Shown here one piece after another: positions 17,778 through 26,907 of a stretch of DNA of 64,000 nt (its first letter is position 1; each line of letters opens with the position of its first letter). Both the position numbers and the translations under genes were made by a program. The stretch covers positions 124,001 through 188,000 of the forward strand of contig NZ_JAKCFI010000004.1 in assembly GCF_021412625.1 (NCBI RefSeq), read 5' to 3'. The notes below the pieces were generated by a model that made no database searches, was not told where the DNA came from, and saw only the letters and a list, made by a program, of their open reading frames with translations. This DNA comes from Myxococcus stipitatus (GTDB taxonomy: Bacteria; Myxococcota; Myxococcia; Myxococcales; Myxococcaceae).

Positions 17778-18614
17778 CTACTCCACCAGCACCAGCCGCC
17801 ACGTGCGGCCGGCCAGGTAGCCCACCTTGCGGGCGATGCGCGCGGTGCTCTCGTCCCGCTCGTCGATGCGCAGGGTGAGCCGGGGCAGCGAGGACAACAG
17901 GTGCCGGGATATCTGGCCCAGGCACAGCGTGGCGTGGCCCTTGCCGCGCTCAGCGGGCGGCGTGTACAGGCCCTCCAGCTCCGCGCCGTACTGGGAGCGG
18001 CTGCCGATGTCGACCTTGAACACCAGCGCGCCGTCCTCCTCCAGCACGTAGGTGCGGCGCTGGCGCACGCGCTGGACGACGCGCGCCTCGTACCCAAGCG
18101 GGTCCTCCGCCAGCGGGTCGCGCTCCATCGCCTCGCGCACGTAGCCCTGCGCCAGCGGCAGCAGCCGGGGCAGGTCCTCCTCGCGCGCCAGCCGCAGCAG
18201 CGGGTTGGTGAAGGGCCCCAGGTCGTCCGCGGACACGGCGAACAGCCGCTGCGTGCGCGACAGGCGCGGCTTGCCCGGTGACAGGCTGCGCAGCAGCGCG
18301 TCCACCGACGACTTGTCCCCCACCGCCGCCTTGAGCCGCAGCGACGAGGCGAGCGCGTCCGCGATGACGCTGGTGGCGCCAGCGTCGCTGGCGCTGGGCA
18401 CCACGAGGCCGCCCTCACCGCCCACGAAGACGGCGGCGGTGAGCGCCTTGTCGTCGAAACGGCCGTAGAAGGCGAACGGCACCCGCCCTCGCGCGGTGAT
18501 GCCGAACTCCTCCAACAGACCCAGCAGGTAGAGGTTGTGGACCGGGTCCTTCGCGAGCAACGCCCGCAGGGCCGCCGTGTCCTGAGGGCCAAGCTGTTCG
18601 ACGGAGACGGGCAT
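17778..18614 (-). CDS. GNAT acetyltransferase with N-terminal DUF4081-like domain
   Basis: 278 aa from the ATG at 18614. The first half (ALRALLAKDPVHNLYLLGLL; RVPFAFYGRFDDKALTAAVF) matches the DUF4081 domain, itself a degenerate GNAT fold, and the second half (about 140-278) is an active-type GNAT domain. The latter has ARVVQRVRQRRTYVLEEDG and the acetyl-CoA loop PPAERGKGHATLCL, followed by LRIDERDESTARIARKVGY. Proteins of this type acetylate small molecules or proteins; the substrate is unknown. It lies 42 bp upstream of miaE on the same strand, so the two may be co-transcribed. Confidence 0.88.
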   Translation of the reverse strand: MPVSVEQLGPQDTAALRALLAKDPVHNLYLLGLLEEFGITARGRVPFAFYGRFDDKALTAAVFVGGEGGLVVPSASDAGATSVIADALASSLRLKAAVGDKSSVDALLRSLSPGKPRLSRTQRLFAVSADDLGPFTNPLLRLAREEDLPRLLPLAQGYVREAMERDPLAEDPLGYEARVVQRVRQRRTYVLEEDGALVFKVDIGSRSQYGAELEGLYTPPAERGKGHATLCLGQISRHLLSSLPRLTLRIDERDESTARIARKVGYLAGRTWRLVLVE

Positions 18615-18654
18615 GAAGGGTGAGGGGTCGCCAGACCTTATGCAAAACAGGCCC

Positions 18655-19305
18655 TCACCGGCCAGTCTCCTCCGGCACCCGGAACTCGAAGGGATACACC
18701 ACCGTCGCCTTCCCCCCCCGGGACGGCGTGGAAAACCGGACGTCCAGGAGCGAGTCCTGCACGCAGGCCTGGACGAACGGGTCCGGAATGGTGCTCGAAA
18801 GCACCTCCCCATCCCCCATCTCCCCCTGCCCGTCCTCGCCCCGGGCCTCCACCCGGAAGCGCAGCTTCACCGTCTGGGGGCCCCTGTTTCGCTGTGCGGA
18901 ATCCTCGAAACATTGCTGCACGAGCGGAGTCACCGCGCGCAGGGCGGCGCGGACGTCCTCGGGGCGCATGTCCCCTTGGGTGGACTCGATGACGGGCGCC
19001 ACCTCGACCACGCGGCGCGGGTCCTTCTGACCGGGGCCGGGCAGGACGGGGACGGCGGATTGGCGGGAGGGGAAGGCGGGGGGCGGGACGACGGGCGCGG
19101 AAGGGGCTTCGGGTGGCCCGGGCTCCGGGCGAGCGGCGGCCCGGGCGGGCGCGGGGCCATGCGCGGGGGGGATGGGCGTGGAGTCCTCGGGCTCGGGCGC
19201 GTGGACGGGCGTGAGGAGCCAGGAGGACAGGGCGGCGCTGAGCGCGAGGATGCCCAGGCAGACGAGGGGGAGGACGACCCAGCGGATGGTGGAACGGTGG
19301 GACAT
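18655..19305 (-). CDS. AgmX/PglI-type protein with TonB-like C-terminal domain
   Basis: 216 aa. One N-terminal membrane helix (residues about 9-31, WVVLPLVCLGILALSAALSS) is followed by a Pro/Ala-rich periplasmic linker (about 35-95). The C-terminal domain (about 105-216) starts ESTQGDMRPEDVRAALRAVT, has one Cys (VQQCFEDS) and another (VQACVQDSL), and ends in VVYPFEF. This is the AgmX/PglI C-terminal domain common in myxobacteria, resembling TonB and found in gliding-associated and envelope complexes. It would span the periplasm from the inner membrane. The exact partner is unknown; no ExbB/ExbD genes are adjacent. Confidence 0.82.
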   Translation of the reverse strand: MSHRSTIRWVVLPLVCLGILALSAALSSWLLTPVHAPEPEDSTPIPPAHGPAPARAAARPEPGPPEAPSAPVVPPPAFPSRQSAVPVLPGPGQKDPRRVVEVAPVIESTQGDMRPEDVRAALRAVTPLVQQCFEDSAQRNRGPQTVKLRFRVEARGEDGQGEMGDGEVLSSTIPDPFVQACVQDSLLDVRFSTPSRGGKATVVYPFEFRVPEETGR

Positions 19306-19634
19306 GCACGCGCGTGGGACCCCGAAGGGAGCCCCCGCTTCGAGGATATGCCTCAACCCGGTGGGGCATGCACCCGTCATGGATGGGGGCGGACCGCGCG
19401 GCCGGCGCCCCGCTGGCCGGTGGTCGGAGCGCCGGTGGCGAGGGACCTGGCCGAGGGCCCGGGGCGACGCGGGTCGTTCTCGCAGGAGTGAGACATGAGC
19501 AACACGATGACGAAAACGCGGGGCGCGTGTTTCAATCCTCCGCGCGTGGGGCCGCGAGGGCTCCACCGGAAAGCGTGAGGAGCTTAGGGTGGGGCGGGCC
19601 CCCACCGTCCGCGTGGACGGAGAGGGCCCGGTGC
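19306..19634. other. Gap of about 330 bp without a recognised gene
   Basis: This stretch lies between the start of the AgmX-like gene and the stop of the GON/Vps62 gene, both leftward, so it holds the promoter of the former and the 3' end of the latter. At 19588-19606 GGTGGGG-CGGGC-CCCCACC forms a 7-bp hairpin and at 19606-19619 CGTCC-GCGT-GGACG a second one, both downstream of the GON/Vps62 stop and likely termination or 3' structures. I see no coding signal that survives comparison with the neighbouring frames and no clear promoter hexamers. Confidence 0.35.
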
Positions 19635-22600
19635 TCACTCCAGCTGCGTGGAGCTCGGGTTCGCGAAGCCCTTGAACAGCGGGGGCGTGGGCCCGCCGTT
19701 GAGCACGCACTCACCGGAGAGCTTCGAGACGAGGTTGCCGCAGTCCTCCGGCGCGTTGCCCCAGCTCGCGGAGATGTTGAGCCACTGCAGCGGCACGAGG
19801 AAGGTGCCCGGGGGCTGCCAGTCGAAGATGACCGGACGGTGGTTCCAGGTGTCCCAGGCGATGCCCCGGTCGGTGTCGTCCGCGAGCTTCTCGCCGGTGA
19901 GGATGATGGTCTTGTAGACGTGCCTCGCGGCGTCCGGATAGAGCCCGTGCGAGCCCAGCGCCGCGTAGACCTCCGGATGGAGGCCCGCGACCAGGAGAAT
20001 GGCCTTGTCGCCGAAGAGGAACCGGGCTCCGTCGCTGTGCTGGGCCATGTACAGCTCCGTCGGGCGGCCGTCGACGAAGCGCACGGTGAGGTGCTCCCAG
20101 TCGCCCACGTGGTTGCCGAAGGTCGAATAGGCGCCGTAGCAGCCGGCCACCGGGTCGAGCGGCCCGACGCAGACGCGCTTGCCGTTGTTGTAGGGATAGA
20201 AGGTCCAATAGATGACGTCGGTGACGTTCGTGGGGACGCCGCCCTGCGTGCGCGTGACGACCTGCGCGTAGACCGGCACGCGCTGCTGGTCCGGCCTCTG
20301 CCCGTCGAGGAACTGCGGGTCGGTGCACGAGGCGCAGCCCAGGGGCTCCTTCGTCGTCAGGTAGTTCCCCTCGCGCTTGACGTTGTCGAGGAAGTGCTCG
20401 ACGGACGAGGGCCAGTAGTACTCGCCGGAGTGCAGCCAGACGCGGGGCGCGAAGAAGTGGACCGTGTTGGCGTCGACGGCGCCGCCCTGGAGCTCCGGGT
20501 TGGCGAGGGCGCTCTTGTTCAGGGCCCAGATGCGCGAGGGGTCCGGCGCGTCGTAGTTGCCCTGGCCCACCATGAGCGAGGCGTTCACCGTCCGCGCGTC
20601 CGAGGGGTTCACCTCGTAGAGGGTGACGTCCAGCGAGCCCCCCGAGCCCTTGTCGTCCCACACCCACGTCCCCGCCGCGGGCAGCACGTACTCGCTGCGC
20701 ACGCACCGCACGAGGTCCAGGGCCGGCTTGTCGTAGCCACGGTTGGCCACGGTGCCCAGGCAGGTGTAGCCCGCCGGCGGCACCGGGTGCCAGAAGCTGA
20801 CGTCATGCTGGCCGTGGGTGCCCTTGTCGTCCCAGACGAGCGTGTAGTCCGTGGGCCTGGCCAGCACGTCCCCCTCGCCGGAGACCACGAACGACATGCG
20901 CGGGCCCGTGCTGTGTCCGCGCATGGCGATGTCGCCCAGGGCGTACGCGCCGGGCATGCCGGACAGGTCGGGCCTCCAGACGGAGCCGTCCTTGTGGGAG
21001 CCCGTGCCGGCGTTGTCGTAGTACCAGGGGATGCTCGTCACCGGGTGGATGTAGAGCCGCTGCGGGTAGCGCAGCCGCGCCTTGTCCGAGCGCACGATGA
21101 AGTCCGCGGTGCGGCCCGCCTGCGTGGTGGCCGCCACCAGCTTGTACGTGCCCGTCGTGAGGAGCGCGGAGATGCGGGCGTGGGTGTCACCGGGTCCCGA
21201 GGGCGCCGCCTCGAGGAGCACCTGGTCGTTGGCGTCGAGCAGGTAGAGGTAGGGCACGGTGGTGCCGGTGCCGGACTCCAGGTCGAAGGTGACGATGTCG
21301 GGGCCGCCCAGGTAGTCGACGACGAGCTTGCGATTGTCCGGGCTGGTGGTGCTCTTCCCGCCGGAGGAGAGCCACCGGCCGTAGACGAGGTTGCCGTCCC
21401 CCGTGGTCGTGGACTCCACGATGATGCTGGAGGTCTGGGCGGCGAAGGGATGGCCGGTGAGGTCGGTGTCCTGGGTGAGGACGAGCTGAGTGCCCCGGAA
21501 GCCTCCGTCCCGGAAGAGGATGACCCGGAAGCCGTCCGGCACCCTGATGGAGCGGATGGTGTCGTTGCCCACGGTCAGGTGGCCCATGTCGTAGCGGCCG
21601 GCGCCGAGGGTCTGGCTGGTGCCCGTGTAGCCCCCGCTCGTGTACACGACGACGTTGGCGGCCACGAAGAGGCTGCCGGCGCTCCGGGCGGGGCTGTCGC
21701 CGGGCAGCACCAGGTCGAATTCGAAGGTGCGGGTGTCTCCCTGGAAGCCCGCCTGGGCGAAGAAGTACGCGCGCCAACCCCGGGGCACGTGGAGCTCGTC
21801 GAAGAGGCCGGGGGTCTGGTGGAGCTTGTCGGAGTCGTACGGGCCGGGCTGGAAGCGCAGCGCCTCGGCCTCCGTGGCGCCCGTCCTGTAGAGGCGCGCG
21901 ACGGGCGTGTACCGGGGCGCGGGGCCGGCGTAGGCCAGCTGGAGGGAGCCCCCGGTGAAGGGGTCCGCGGAGAGGGGGGCCGTCCAGCCGCAGTAGCCGC
22001 CGCCCGTCAGCGCGACGAACTCGTCCGCGAAGCCGTAGGTCGACGCGCCGAGCTGCGACCAGCCCAGGGTGGAGAACTGCTCGCTGGCGACGCGGAAGGG
22101 CGTGCCGCGCAGGTCGACCGTGGCCCGACCGGAGGCCGTCCAGTCACAGGACATCGCCACGCCATAGGGCATGGAGGTGACGCTCGGCGCCCTGCCCGGA
22201 TGGCTCAGCGAGCCCGTGGACGTGGCGAAGGTCCGGTCGGAGATGCTCACCCGGAGCGTCGCCGGGTCGATTCGCAGCTTCGTGAACGTCGTCCGGACGG
22301 TGGTCCCCGGCGCCGCGACGCCCGCGGTGTACTGGGAGAAGTTGGAGAAGAGGCCGGACTCCACGAGCGGGAGGTACTCCTTGGGGACGGTCGCCATGTC
22401 CTGGCACCAGACCCGCCACGGGCGCGCGAGGTCTCCCTCGACGTAGAGCGTGTATTCGCCGTCTCCCGCCGAGGGCGAGGCGGTCTTGAGCTCCTGACAG
22501 GACTTCTCCTTCGGGGGCACGAGCGACTGTTGCGCGGTGCCGCGCGCCGCGTCCTCCGAAGGGACTTCTTCGGGGGCTTCACCGGCGCAGCCGGCGGTCA

Positions 22601-22661
22601 GCGCGAGGAGTCCGGCGAGCAGCGCCCCGGGACCCGGTGGGAACAGGCGGGAACGACCCAT
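19635..22661 (-). CDS. Secreted multidomain lipoprotein: GON domain, beta/gamma-crystallin-like and Vps62-like modules
   Basis: 1008 aa. The signal peptide ends in LTAGC, so it is probably a lipoprotein. About residues 53-240 are a GON domain (KSCQELKTASPSAGDGEYTL, VWCQDM, PKEYLPL, FSQYTAG, RIDPATLRVSISDRTFATS), otherwise known from ADAMTS proteases and some secreted bacterial proteins. About 295-420 hold beta/gamma-crystallin-like repeats (GWRAYFFAQAGFQGDTRTFE; GFRVILFRDGGFRGTQLVL). About 420-530 resemble a pre-peptidase C-terminal domain. About 560-700 contain two Vps62-like units (PGAYALGDIAMRGH; PPAGYTCLGTVANRGYDKPA), and about 730-1000 a conserved Vps62 C-terminal region (GNHVGDWEHLTVRFVDG; GSHGLYPDA). 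No catalytic site is evident. It is a stand-alone surface or secreted adhesin-, carbohydrate- or calcium-binding candidate. Confidence 0.85.
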   Translation of the reverse strand: MGRSRLFPPGPGALLAGLLALTAGCAGEAPEEVPSEDAARGTAQQSLVPPKEKSCQELKTASPSAGDGEYTLYVEGDLARPWRVWCQDMATVPKEYLPLVESGLFSNFSQYTAGVAAPGTTVRTTFTKLRIDPATLRVSISDRTFATSTGSLSHPGRAPSVTSMPYGVAMSCDWTASGRATVDLRGTPFRVASEQFSTLGWSQLGASTYGFADEFVALTGGGYCGWTAPLSADPFTGGSLQLAYAGPAPRYTPVARLYRTGATEAEALRFQPGPYDSDKLHQTPGLFDELHVPRGWRAYFFAQAGFQGDTRTFEFDLVLPGDSPARSAGSLFVAANVVVYTSGGYTGTSQTLGAGRYDMGHLTVGNDTIRSIRVPDGFRVILFRDGGFRGTQLVLTQDTDLTGHPFAAQTSSIIVESTTTGDGNLVYGRWLSSGGKSTTSPDNRKLVVDYLGGPDIVTFDLESGTGTTVPYLYLLDANDQVLLEAAPSGPGDTHARISALLTTGTYKLVAATTQAGRTADFIVRSDKARLRYPQRLYIHPVTSIPWYYDNAGTGSHKDGSVWRPDLSGMPGAYALGDIAMRGHSTGPRMSFVVSGEGDVLARPTDYTLVWDDKGTHGQHDVSFWHPVPPAGYTCLGTVANRGYDKPALDLVRCVRSEYVLPAAGTWVWDDKGSGGSLDVTLYEVNPSDARTVNASLMVGQGNYDAPDPSRIWALNKSALANPELQGGAVDANTVHFFAPRVWLHSGEYYWPSSVEHFLDNVKREGNYLTTKEPLGCASCTDPQFLDGQRPDQQRVPVYAQVVTRTQGGVPTNVTDVIYWTFYPYNNGKRVCVGPLDPVAGCYGAYSTFGNHVGDWEHLTVRFVDGRPTELYMAQHSDGARFLFGDKAILLVAGLHPEVYAALGSHGLYPDAARHVYKTIILTGEKLADDTDRGIAWDTWNHRPVIFDWQPPGTFLVPLQWLNISASWGNAPEDCGNLVSKLSGECVLNGGPTPPLFKGFANPSSTQLE

Positions 22662-22819
22662 GTCGATGACCTTCTCCTTCTCGTCCGGGCGCGCCGCGAG
22701 GGACGCGGCGGCCCGACGCCAATGACGACCCCGGAAGCGCGGCGGGCGCTCCGGGGTGGAGCACGTGGCTCCTGGCGGGAGACGGAGAAGCGGGCCCCCG
22801 TGTTATTTCGGGCCCGTTT

Positions 22820-22844
22820 CCGAGGCGGGGACGCGCCGCCTCGG
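22820..22844 (-). terminator. Hairpin downstream of the patatin gene
   Basis: CCGAGGCGG (22820-22828) and CCGCCTCGG (22836-22844) make a perfect 9-bp stem with a 7-base loop only 5 bp past the patatin stop codon. On the minus strand it is followed by AAACGG rather than a U-run, so it is a structured 3' end, not a textbook terminator. Confidence 0.45.
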
Positions 22845-22849
22845 GGACT

Positions 22850-24688
22850 TCAATCGCAGGAGCGCTGCTCGGGCTTGCCCTTCGTGCACTGGTCCTCGGG
22901 CGGGAAGTGCGCCTCGGCCTCGGCGATGGCGGCCTCCGCGGACTTCTCGCATTCGGCCTGCGCGATGGCGCCGCGAATCTCGAACAGGCGCAGCACCTCC
23001 TGGCAGCGGGCCTGGAACGTCTTCACGCCCTCCTTGAAGAGGGGCCGCATCACCTTGGGCGAGAACGCGTAGCCGCTGGCGGTCGCCAGGGCGGACTCGG
23101 GGCGGAACATCCACGACGTGCGCCAGCTCGACGCCACCTGCTCGAGGCGCGCGGGGCCCAGCCACATGCTGGTCGCGGCGGGCAGCGCCCGGGCCTCCGG
23201 CGGCACGAAGCCCGCGCCCGTGCGGCGGCAGTACGCCTCCGCGGCCGTCCTCGACTCCATGGCCCGCAGGCGCTCCGCGCAGACGTTGTACTCGGCGAAG
23301 CGCCGGCCCACGGCGGCGAGCTCGCCCTGCTGCACCTCGCCCACGCGCGGCTGCGTGACGAACAGGTCGATGGTGCGCATCAGCGTGTCGACCGCGTTGG
23401 CCGGAGGCGCCGAGGGCGTGGGCTCCGCGCCTCCCGTCGAGAGGACCAGCACGCGCTCGGCGCCGCGCTGGACGGCCTGGAGCAGCGGCAGGCCGGAGCG
23501 CACGCCACCGTCGAGGAACGTGCCCCGGTAGCGGCCGGAGCGGGACGGCACCCAGGGCACGGGCTCCGCGAGCACCGGCTCGACGATGGAGGCCACCACG
23601 GCGTTGAGGAGGCCCTCCACGCGCTGGGCCTCCGTGGCGTTGGGGGCGAAGTCCGCCGGGTCCTGGTCGCTGATGCCGTAGACGTCACCGGTGTTGAAGT
23701 CCACCGAGACGGCCACCAGCTCCGTGCCGTTGGACAGCTGCGCGGGAATCACCGCCGCGCGCAGCTTCTGGTAGACGCCGTCGAAGCGCACCAGGCCGCG
23801 CACGTCCGTGGCGATCTTCCATATCCACGTCGAGTTGACGCAGTACAGGTCCGACTCCACCGAGCACGTGTAGTTGTCGAGCAGGACCTGGCGCGCGCGC
23901 GCCTCCTGGCCCGGCGTGTGGAACAGGTCGACCAGCGTGCTGATGAGGGCGCCGGTGCTGGTGCCGGCGGCCAGGTCGATGCGCGCGTCGCCGCAGCCCT
24001 CGGGCGCGGGCTTGCCGCGGCACTGCTCCAGCACGCCGAGCAGACGCCAGATGACGCCCGCGCTGAACGCGCCGTTGGCGCCGCCGCCGCTCAGGACGAC
24101 CGCGTTGGACGGGCGCCCCAGCGTCCGCCCCCACCTGCGCGCGCTCACGTATTGGGCGGCGGACTCGGCCCCCTCCAGGATGCCGCGCTCGGTGGGGAAC
24201 GGCTCCAGGGGAGACGCGAGCGAGTCGCCCAGCACCGCGAGCGAGGGGGCGATGCCCATGACGTTGGCGAGGAAGCGCTGCGCGTCGACCTCCAGGGCGT
24301 CCGGGGCGTTGGGGTCCGCGGCCTTGGGGACGGAGGGCAGGCCCCACGGCGACTCCTGGGTCGCGCGGGTGAGGAACGTGTCGTAGCAGGCGCGGTTGTC
24401 ACCGCCCGCCGCGTCGCGCAGACACGCGAGCTGCTCGAGGACGAGCCGCGGAGAGCGGCCCAGCGCCGACATCCACTTCGCCACCTCCGCGGGGTTCGCG
24501 TAGGCGTCCACCAGGTGGGAGCGCGTCAGCCGCGCCACGCGCTCGCGGATGGGGAGGGGCAGCGGCGGGTGCTTCTCCTCGGAGGGGTCGTTCAGCTCCG
24601 AGAGGAGGTAGTCGGTCCGGAGGAAGCAGCCGCCCGAGACGAGCGCGAGCGCCGAGAGGCACAGCAGGTACGTGGAACGCCGGTTCAA
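22850..24688 (-). CDS. Patatin-like phospholipase lipoprotein
   Basis: 612 aa; signal peptide ending LVSGGC (Cys21), a likely outer-membrane lipoprotein. After an unfamiliar helical N-terminal region (25-190) the patatin core begins: oxyanion loop GGGANG at 201-206, nucleophile elbow GTSTG at 242-246 with Ser244, and the catalytic Asp in FLDGGVRSG (Asp393). All three parts of the Ser-Asp dyad architecture are present, so it should hydrolyse acyl lipids. Many extra Cys residues, including pairs at 274-283, fit an exported protein. The C-terminal 180 residues are family-specific. It lies 189 bp upstream of the GON/Vps62 gene, same strand; both are predicted to be surface or secreted. Length is above the usual 300-400 aa because of the flanking regions. 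Confidence 0.93.
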   Translation of the reverse strand: MNRRSTYLLCLSALALVSGGCFLRTDYLLSELNDPSEEKHPPLPLPIRERVARLTRSHLVDAYANPAEVAKWMSALGRSPRLVLEQLACLRDAAGGDNRACYDTFLTRATQESPWGLPSVPKAADPNAPDALEVDAQRFLANVMGIAPSLAVLGDSLASPLEPFPTERGILEGAESAAQYVSARRWGRTLGRPSNAVVLSGGGANGAFSAGVIWRLLGVLEQCRGKPAPEGCGDARIDLAAGTSTGALISTLVDLFHTPGQEARARQVLLDNYTCSVESDLYCVNSTWIWKIATDVRGLVRFDGVYQKLRAAVIPAQLSNGTELVAVSVDFNTGDVYGISDQDPADFAPNATEAQRVEGLLNAVVASIVEPVLAEPVPWVPSRSGRYRGTFLDGGVRSGLPLLQAVQRGAERVLVLSTGGAEPTPSAPPANAVDTLMRTIDLFVTQPRVGEVQQGELAAVGRRFAEYNVCAERLRAMESRTAAEAYCRRTGAGFVPPEARALPAATSMWLGPARLEQVASSWRTSWMFRPESALATASGYAFSPKVMRPLFKEGVKTFQARCQEVLRLFEIRGAIAQAECEKSAEAAIAEAEAHFPPEDQCTKGKPEQRSCD

Positions 24689-24885
24689 GAAGGCCCCCGT
24701 CGGGAGTGCGGGGCGGAGGCGGGACGAAGGTGCCCGGGGTGCCTCCGCGTCACAGGTGCAATCCCGACGTTATCGCATGCGGCTCCCACGGGAGGGGCCT
24801 TCCGCGACGGCGCCCCGCTCACGCGTGGGCCGGGGCATCCGGCTCCACTCGCCGCGGGGCGCCAGGAACCTGGTGGGCGCGGTCG

Positions 24886-25824
24886 CTACGGGTAGACCTC
24901 GCGGCGCGTGGTGGCGCGCGTGTCGCCGATGGCGCCCTCGGCGTGGACGCGCTGGCGCTTGCTGACGCCCAGGCCCGCGCCGAGCACCGAGGCGATGAGG
25001 CCGAGCAGGAGCGCGCCGAAGATGCCCCAGAAGACCCGGCCCGTCTTGTCCGCGGCCTGGAGCGCGCCCTGCTGCACCTGTTCACCCACCTGCCCCACCT
25101 TCGCCTTCGCCTGGTCGATCTGCCCCTGGACGCGGTTGGCCACGTCCTCCGAGTCCGCGCGCGACAGCCGCGTGTTGTCCGCGATGGAGGTGACGAGCAG
25201 CTCGCGGTCCACGTTCCCCGTGCGCACCGCGGTGGTGACGATGTCCTTCGTCGCCGCCTCCAGCTGGTTGGCGGTGATGGTGGGCTTGCCCTCTGCCCGC
25301 AGGCGCTGGTTGATGGGGCCGAGCGCGTCATTGGCGTCGATGCCGAAGCTCTGCGCGATGTGGCCTCCCTGCGAGGCCAGGCCCCCCGCCGCCGCCCCCG
25401 TGGCGCCGACGATGCCCGTGGTCGCCTTGAACGCCGTGCCCAGGATGGTGGAGACCACCATGCCCATGAGGACCACGCCCGCGATGGTGGTGAGCCCCCA
25501 CATCACCGCGCCGTGCATCGCGCCGCCTCCCTTGTCCACCACGCCCGCGGTGCGCGCGGCCACGAAGCCGCCCACGAACAGCGCGATGAGCGGCGCGATG
25601 ATTCCCCAGATGCCCGTGCCGATGCCCGCCGACTTCGCGCTGCTCGGATTGCTCGGGTTCACCGAGGACAGGCCCAGGGCCAGTCCCAGGGAGTACAGGA
25701 GGATGAGCACGCCGAGCGCGACGAAGGCGCCGCCGAAGATGGCGCCCCAGCTCAGCTTGAACGGCATGCCCGCGCTGGCGGGGATGACGCCGGGTTTCTC
25801 GTTCTCCACGATGGTCGTTGCCAT
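24886..25824 (-). CDS. Polytopic inner-membrane protein (PhnA-like annotation group)
   Basis: 312 aa with four glycine/alanine-rich membrane helices at about 27-50 (AIFGGAFVALGVLILLYSLGL), 72-92, 105-130 and 262-285. Between helices three and four is a soluble segment of about 110 residues with amphipathic, coiled-coil-like repeats (VANRVQGQIDQAKAKVGQVG). Similar proteins are often called PhnA-like or simply hypothetical; no catalytic motif is visible and I do not assign a function. The fourth helix, GIFGALLLGLIASVLGAGLG, is followed by a short basic tail. It stands alone; upstream of its start is a gap shared with gluQ. Confidence 0.72.
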   Translation of the reverse strand: MATTIVENEKPGVIPASAGMPFKLSWGAIFGGAFVALGVLILLYSLGLALGLSSVNPSNPSSAKSAGIGTGIWGIIAPLIALFVGGFVAARTAGVVDKGGGAMHGAVMWGLTTIAGVVLMGMVVSTILGTAFKATTGIVGATGAAAGGLASQGGHIAQSFGIDANDALGPINQRLRAEGKPTITANQLEAATKDIVTTAVRTGNVDRELLVTSIADNTRLSRADSEDVANRVQGQIDQAKAKVGQVGEQVQQGALQAADKTGRVFWGIFGALLLGLIASVLGAGLGVSKRQRVHAEGAIGDTRATTRREVYP

Positions 25825-25959
25825 AGGCCGGGCCCTCCTGCCGCGGCGAGCCCCCCTGGAGTGGGGTGGCTCGGGTCCGTTGCAAAGATGGGCATCGTCC
25901 AGCGCCCGACGATTCCCCTCCGCCGTCCGCCTGCCCGGGAGGGTGGGGACGGCGAGGGC

Positions 25960-26907
25960 TCACCTCAGGCCGAGTGCGCCGACGAGCACGTCCTCGCGCG
26001 CGACGACGGGCACCCGGGGGAGCGCGTCCACCGAGAAGGCCTTCACCAGCGCGTCGAGCGTGCGCGGGCTCCCATCCCCCAGCCCGCTCCACGCGGCGAG
26101 CAGGCCGAGCACGCGCTCGGGCGCGACGCCCCGCTCCCGCAGCTCCGCGAGCGCGAAGGCGCCCTCGCGCTTGGCCAGCCGCTTGCCGTCCTCTCCGAAC
26201 ACGAGCGGGACGTGGAGGAAGGCGGGCGTGGGCCTGCCCAGCGCGGCGTAGAGCTGGAGCTGCCGCGGCGTGGACGACAGCAGGTCGTCGCCTCGCAGCA
26301 CGTGGGTGATGCCGCTGGCCGCGTCGTCCACGACGACGGCGAGCTGGTAGCTGGCGACCCCGTCGTTGCGGCGCACCACGAAGTCGCCCACCACGGCCTC
26401 GACGTCCTGCTCGTAGGGGCCCATCAGCGCGTCGACGAAGGACACCGTGCCGGGGCGCGCGCGGAAGCGATAGGCGGGCACGCGGGTGCGGGCGCGCTCG
26501 GAGACCTGGGCCGCGGTGAGGTGGGCGCAGGTGCCGGGGTAGCGCGGGCCCTCGTCGGACAGGCCATGGGGGGCGCTGGCGGCGCGGGCAATCTCCGCGC
26601 GCGTGCAGAAGCATGGATAGACGAGGCCCTCGCGCTCCAGCGTGGCGATGGCGTCGCGGTACAGGTCGTCGCGCTGGCTCTGGAACAGCGGGGGCTCGTC
26701 CCAGTCGAGGCCGAGCCAGCGCAGGTCCTGCATCAGGTCCTCGACGTACTGGGGCTTGCAGCGCGCGCGGTCCAGGTCCTCGATGCGCAGCAGGAAGCGC
26801 CCCTGCGCCGCGCGCGCCTGGAGCCAGCCCAAGAGCGCGCTGCGGATGTTGCCCAGGTGCATGCGCCCGGTGGGGCTGGGGGCGAAGCGGCCTCGGAAGT
26901 CGCTCAT
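25960..26907 (-). CDS. gluQ: Glutamyl-Q tRNA(Asp) synthetase
   Basis: 315 aa from the ATG at 26907. It is a truncated GluRS-like class I enzyme that loads glutamate onto queuosine 34 of tRNA(Asp). RFAPSPTGRMHLGNIRSALL contains the HIGH-like HLGN, FLLRIEDLDRARC fits the family, the zinc-site region is YPCFCTRAEI ... YPGTCAH, and KRLAKREGAF is the KMSKS-loop counterpart. The C-terminal anticodon-binding domain of GluRS is absent, as expected. Its start codon overlaps the stop of the upstream PEGA gene (ATGA), a translational coupling of two functionally unrelated genes. Confidence 0.95.
   Translation of the reverse strand: MSDFRGRFAPSPTGRMHLGNIRSALLGWLQARAAQGRFLLRIEDLDRARCKPQYVEDLMQDLRWLGLDWDEPPLFQSQRDDLYRDAIATLEREGLVYPCFCTRAEIARAASAPHGLSDEGPRYPGTCAHLTAAQVSERARTRVPAYRFRARPGTVSFVDALMGPYEQDVEAVVGDFVVRRNDGVASYQLAVVVDDAASGITHVLRGDDLLSSTPRQLQLYAALGRPTPAFLHVPLVFGEDGKRLAKREGAFALAELRERGVAPERVLGLLAAWSGLGDGSPRTLDALVKAFSVDALPRVPVVAREDVLVGALGLR

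Noticed and set aside
19314..23072. A 1252-codon open frame on the plus strand
   Set aside because: It is antisense to the GON/Vps62 gene, has no domain, and shows the biased Arg/Ala/Gly/Val composition of a shadow frame.
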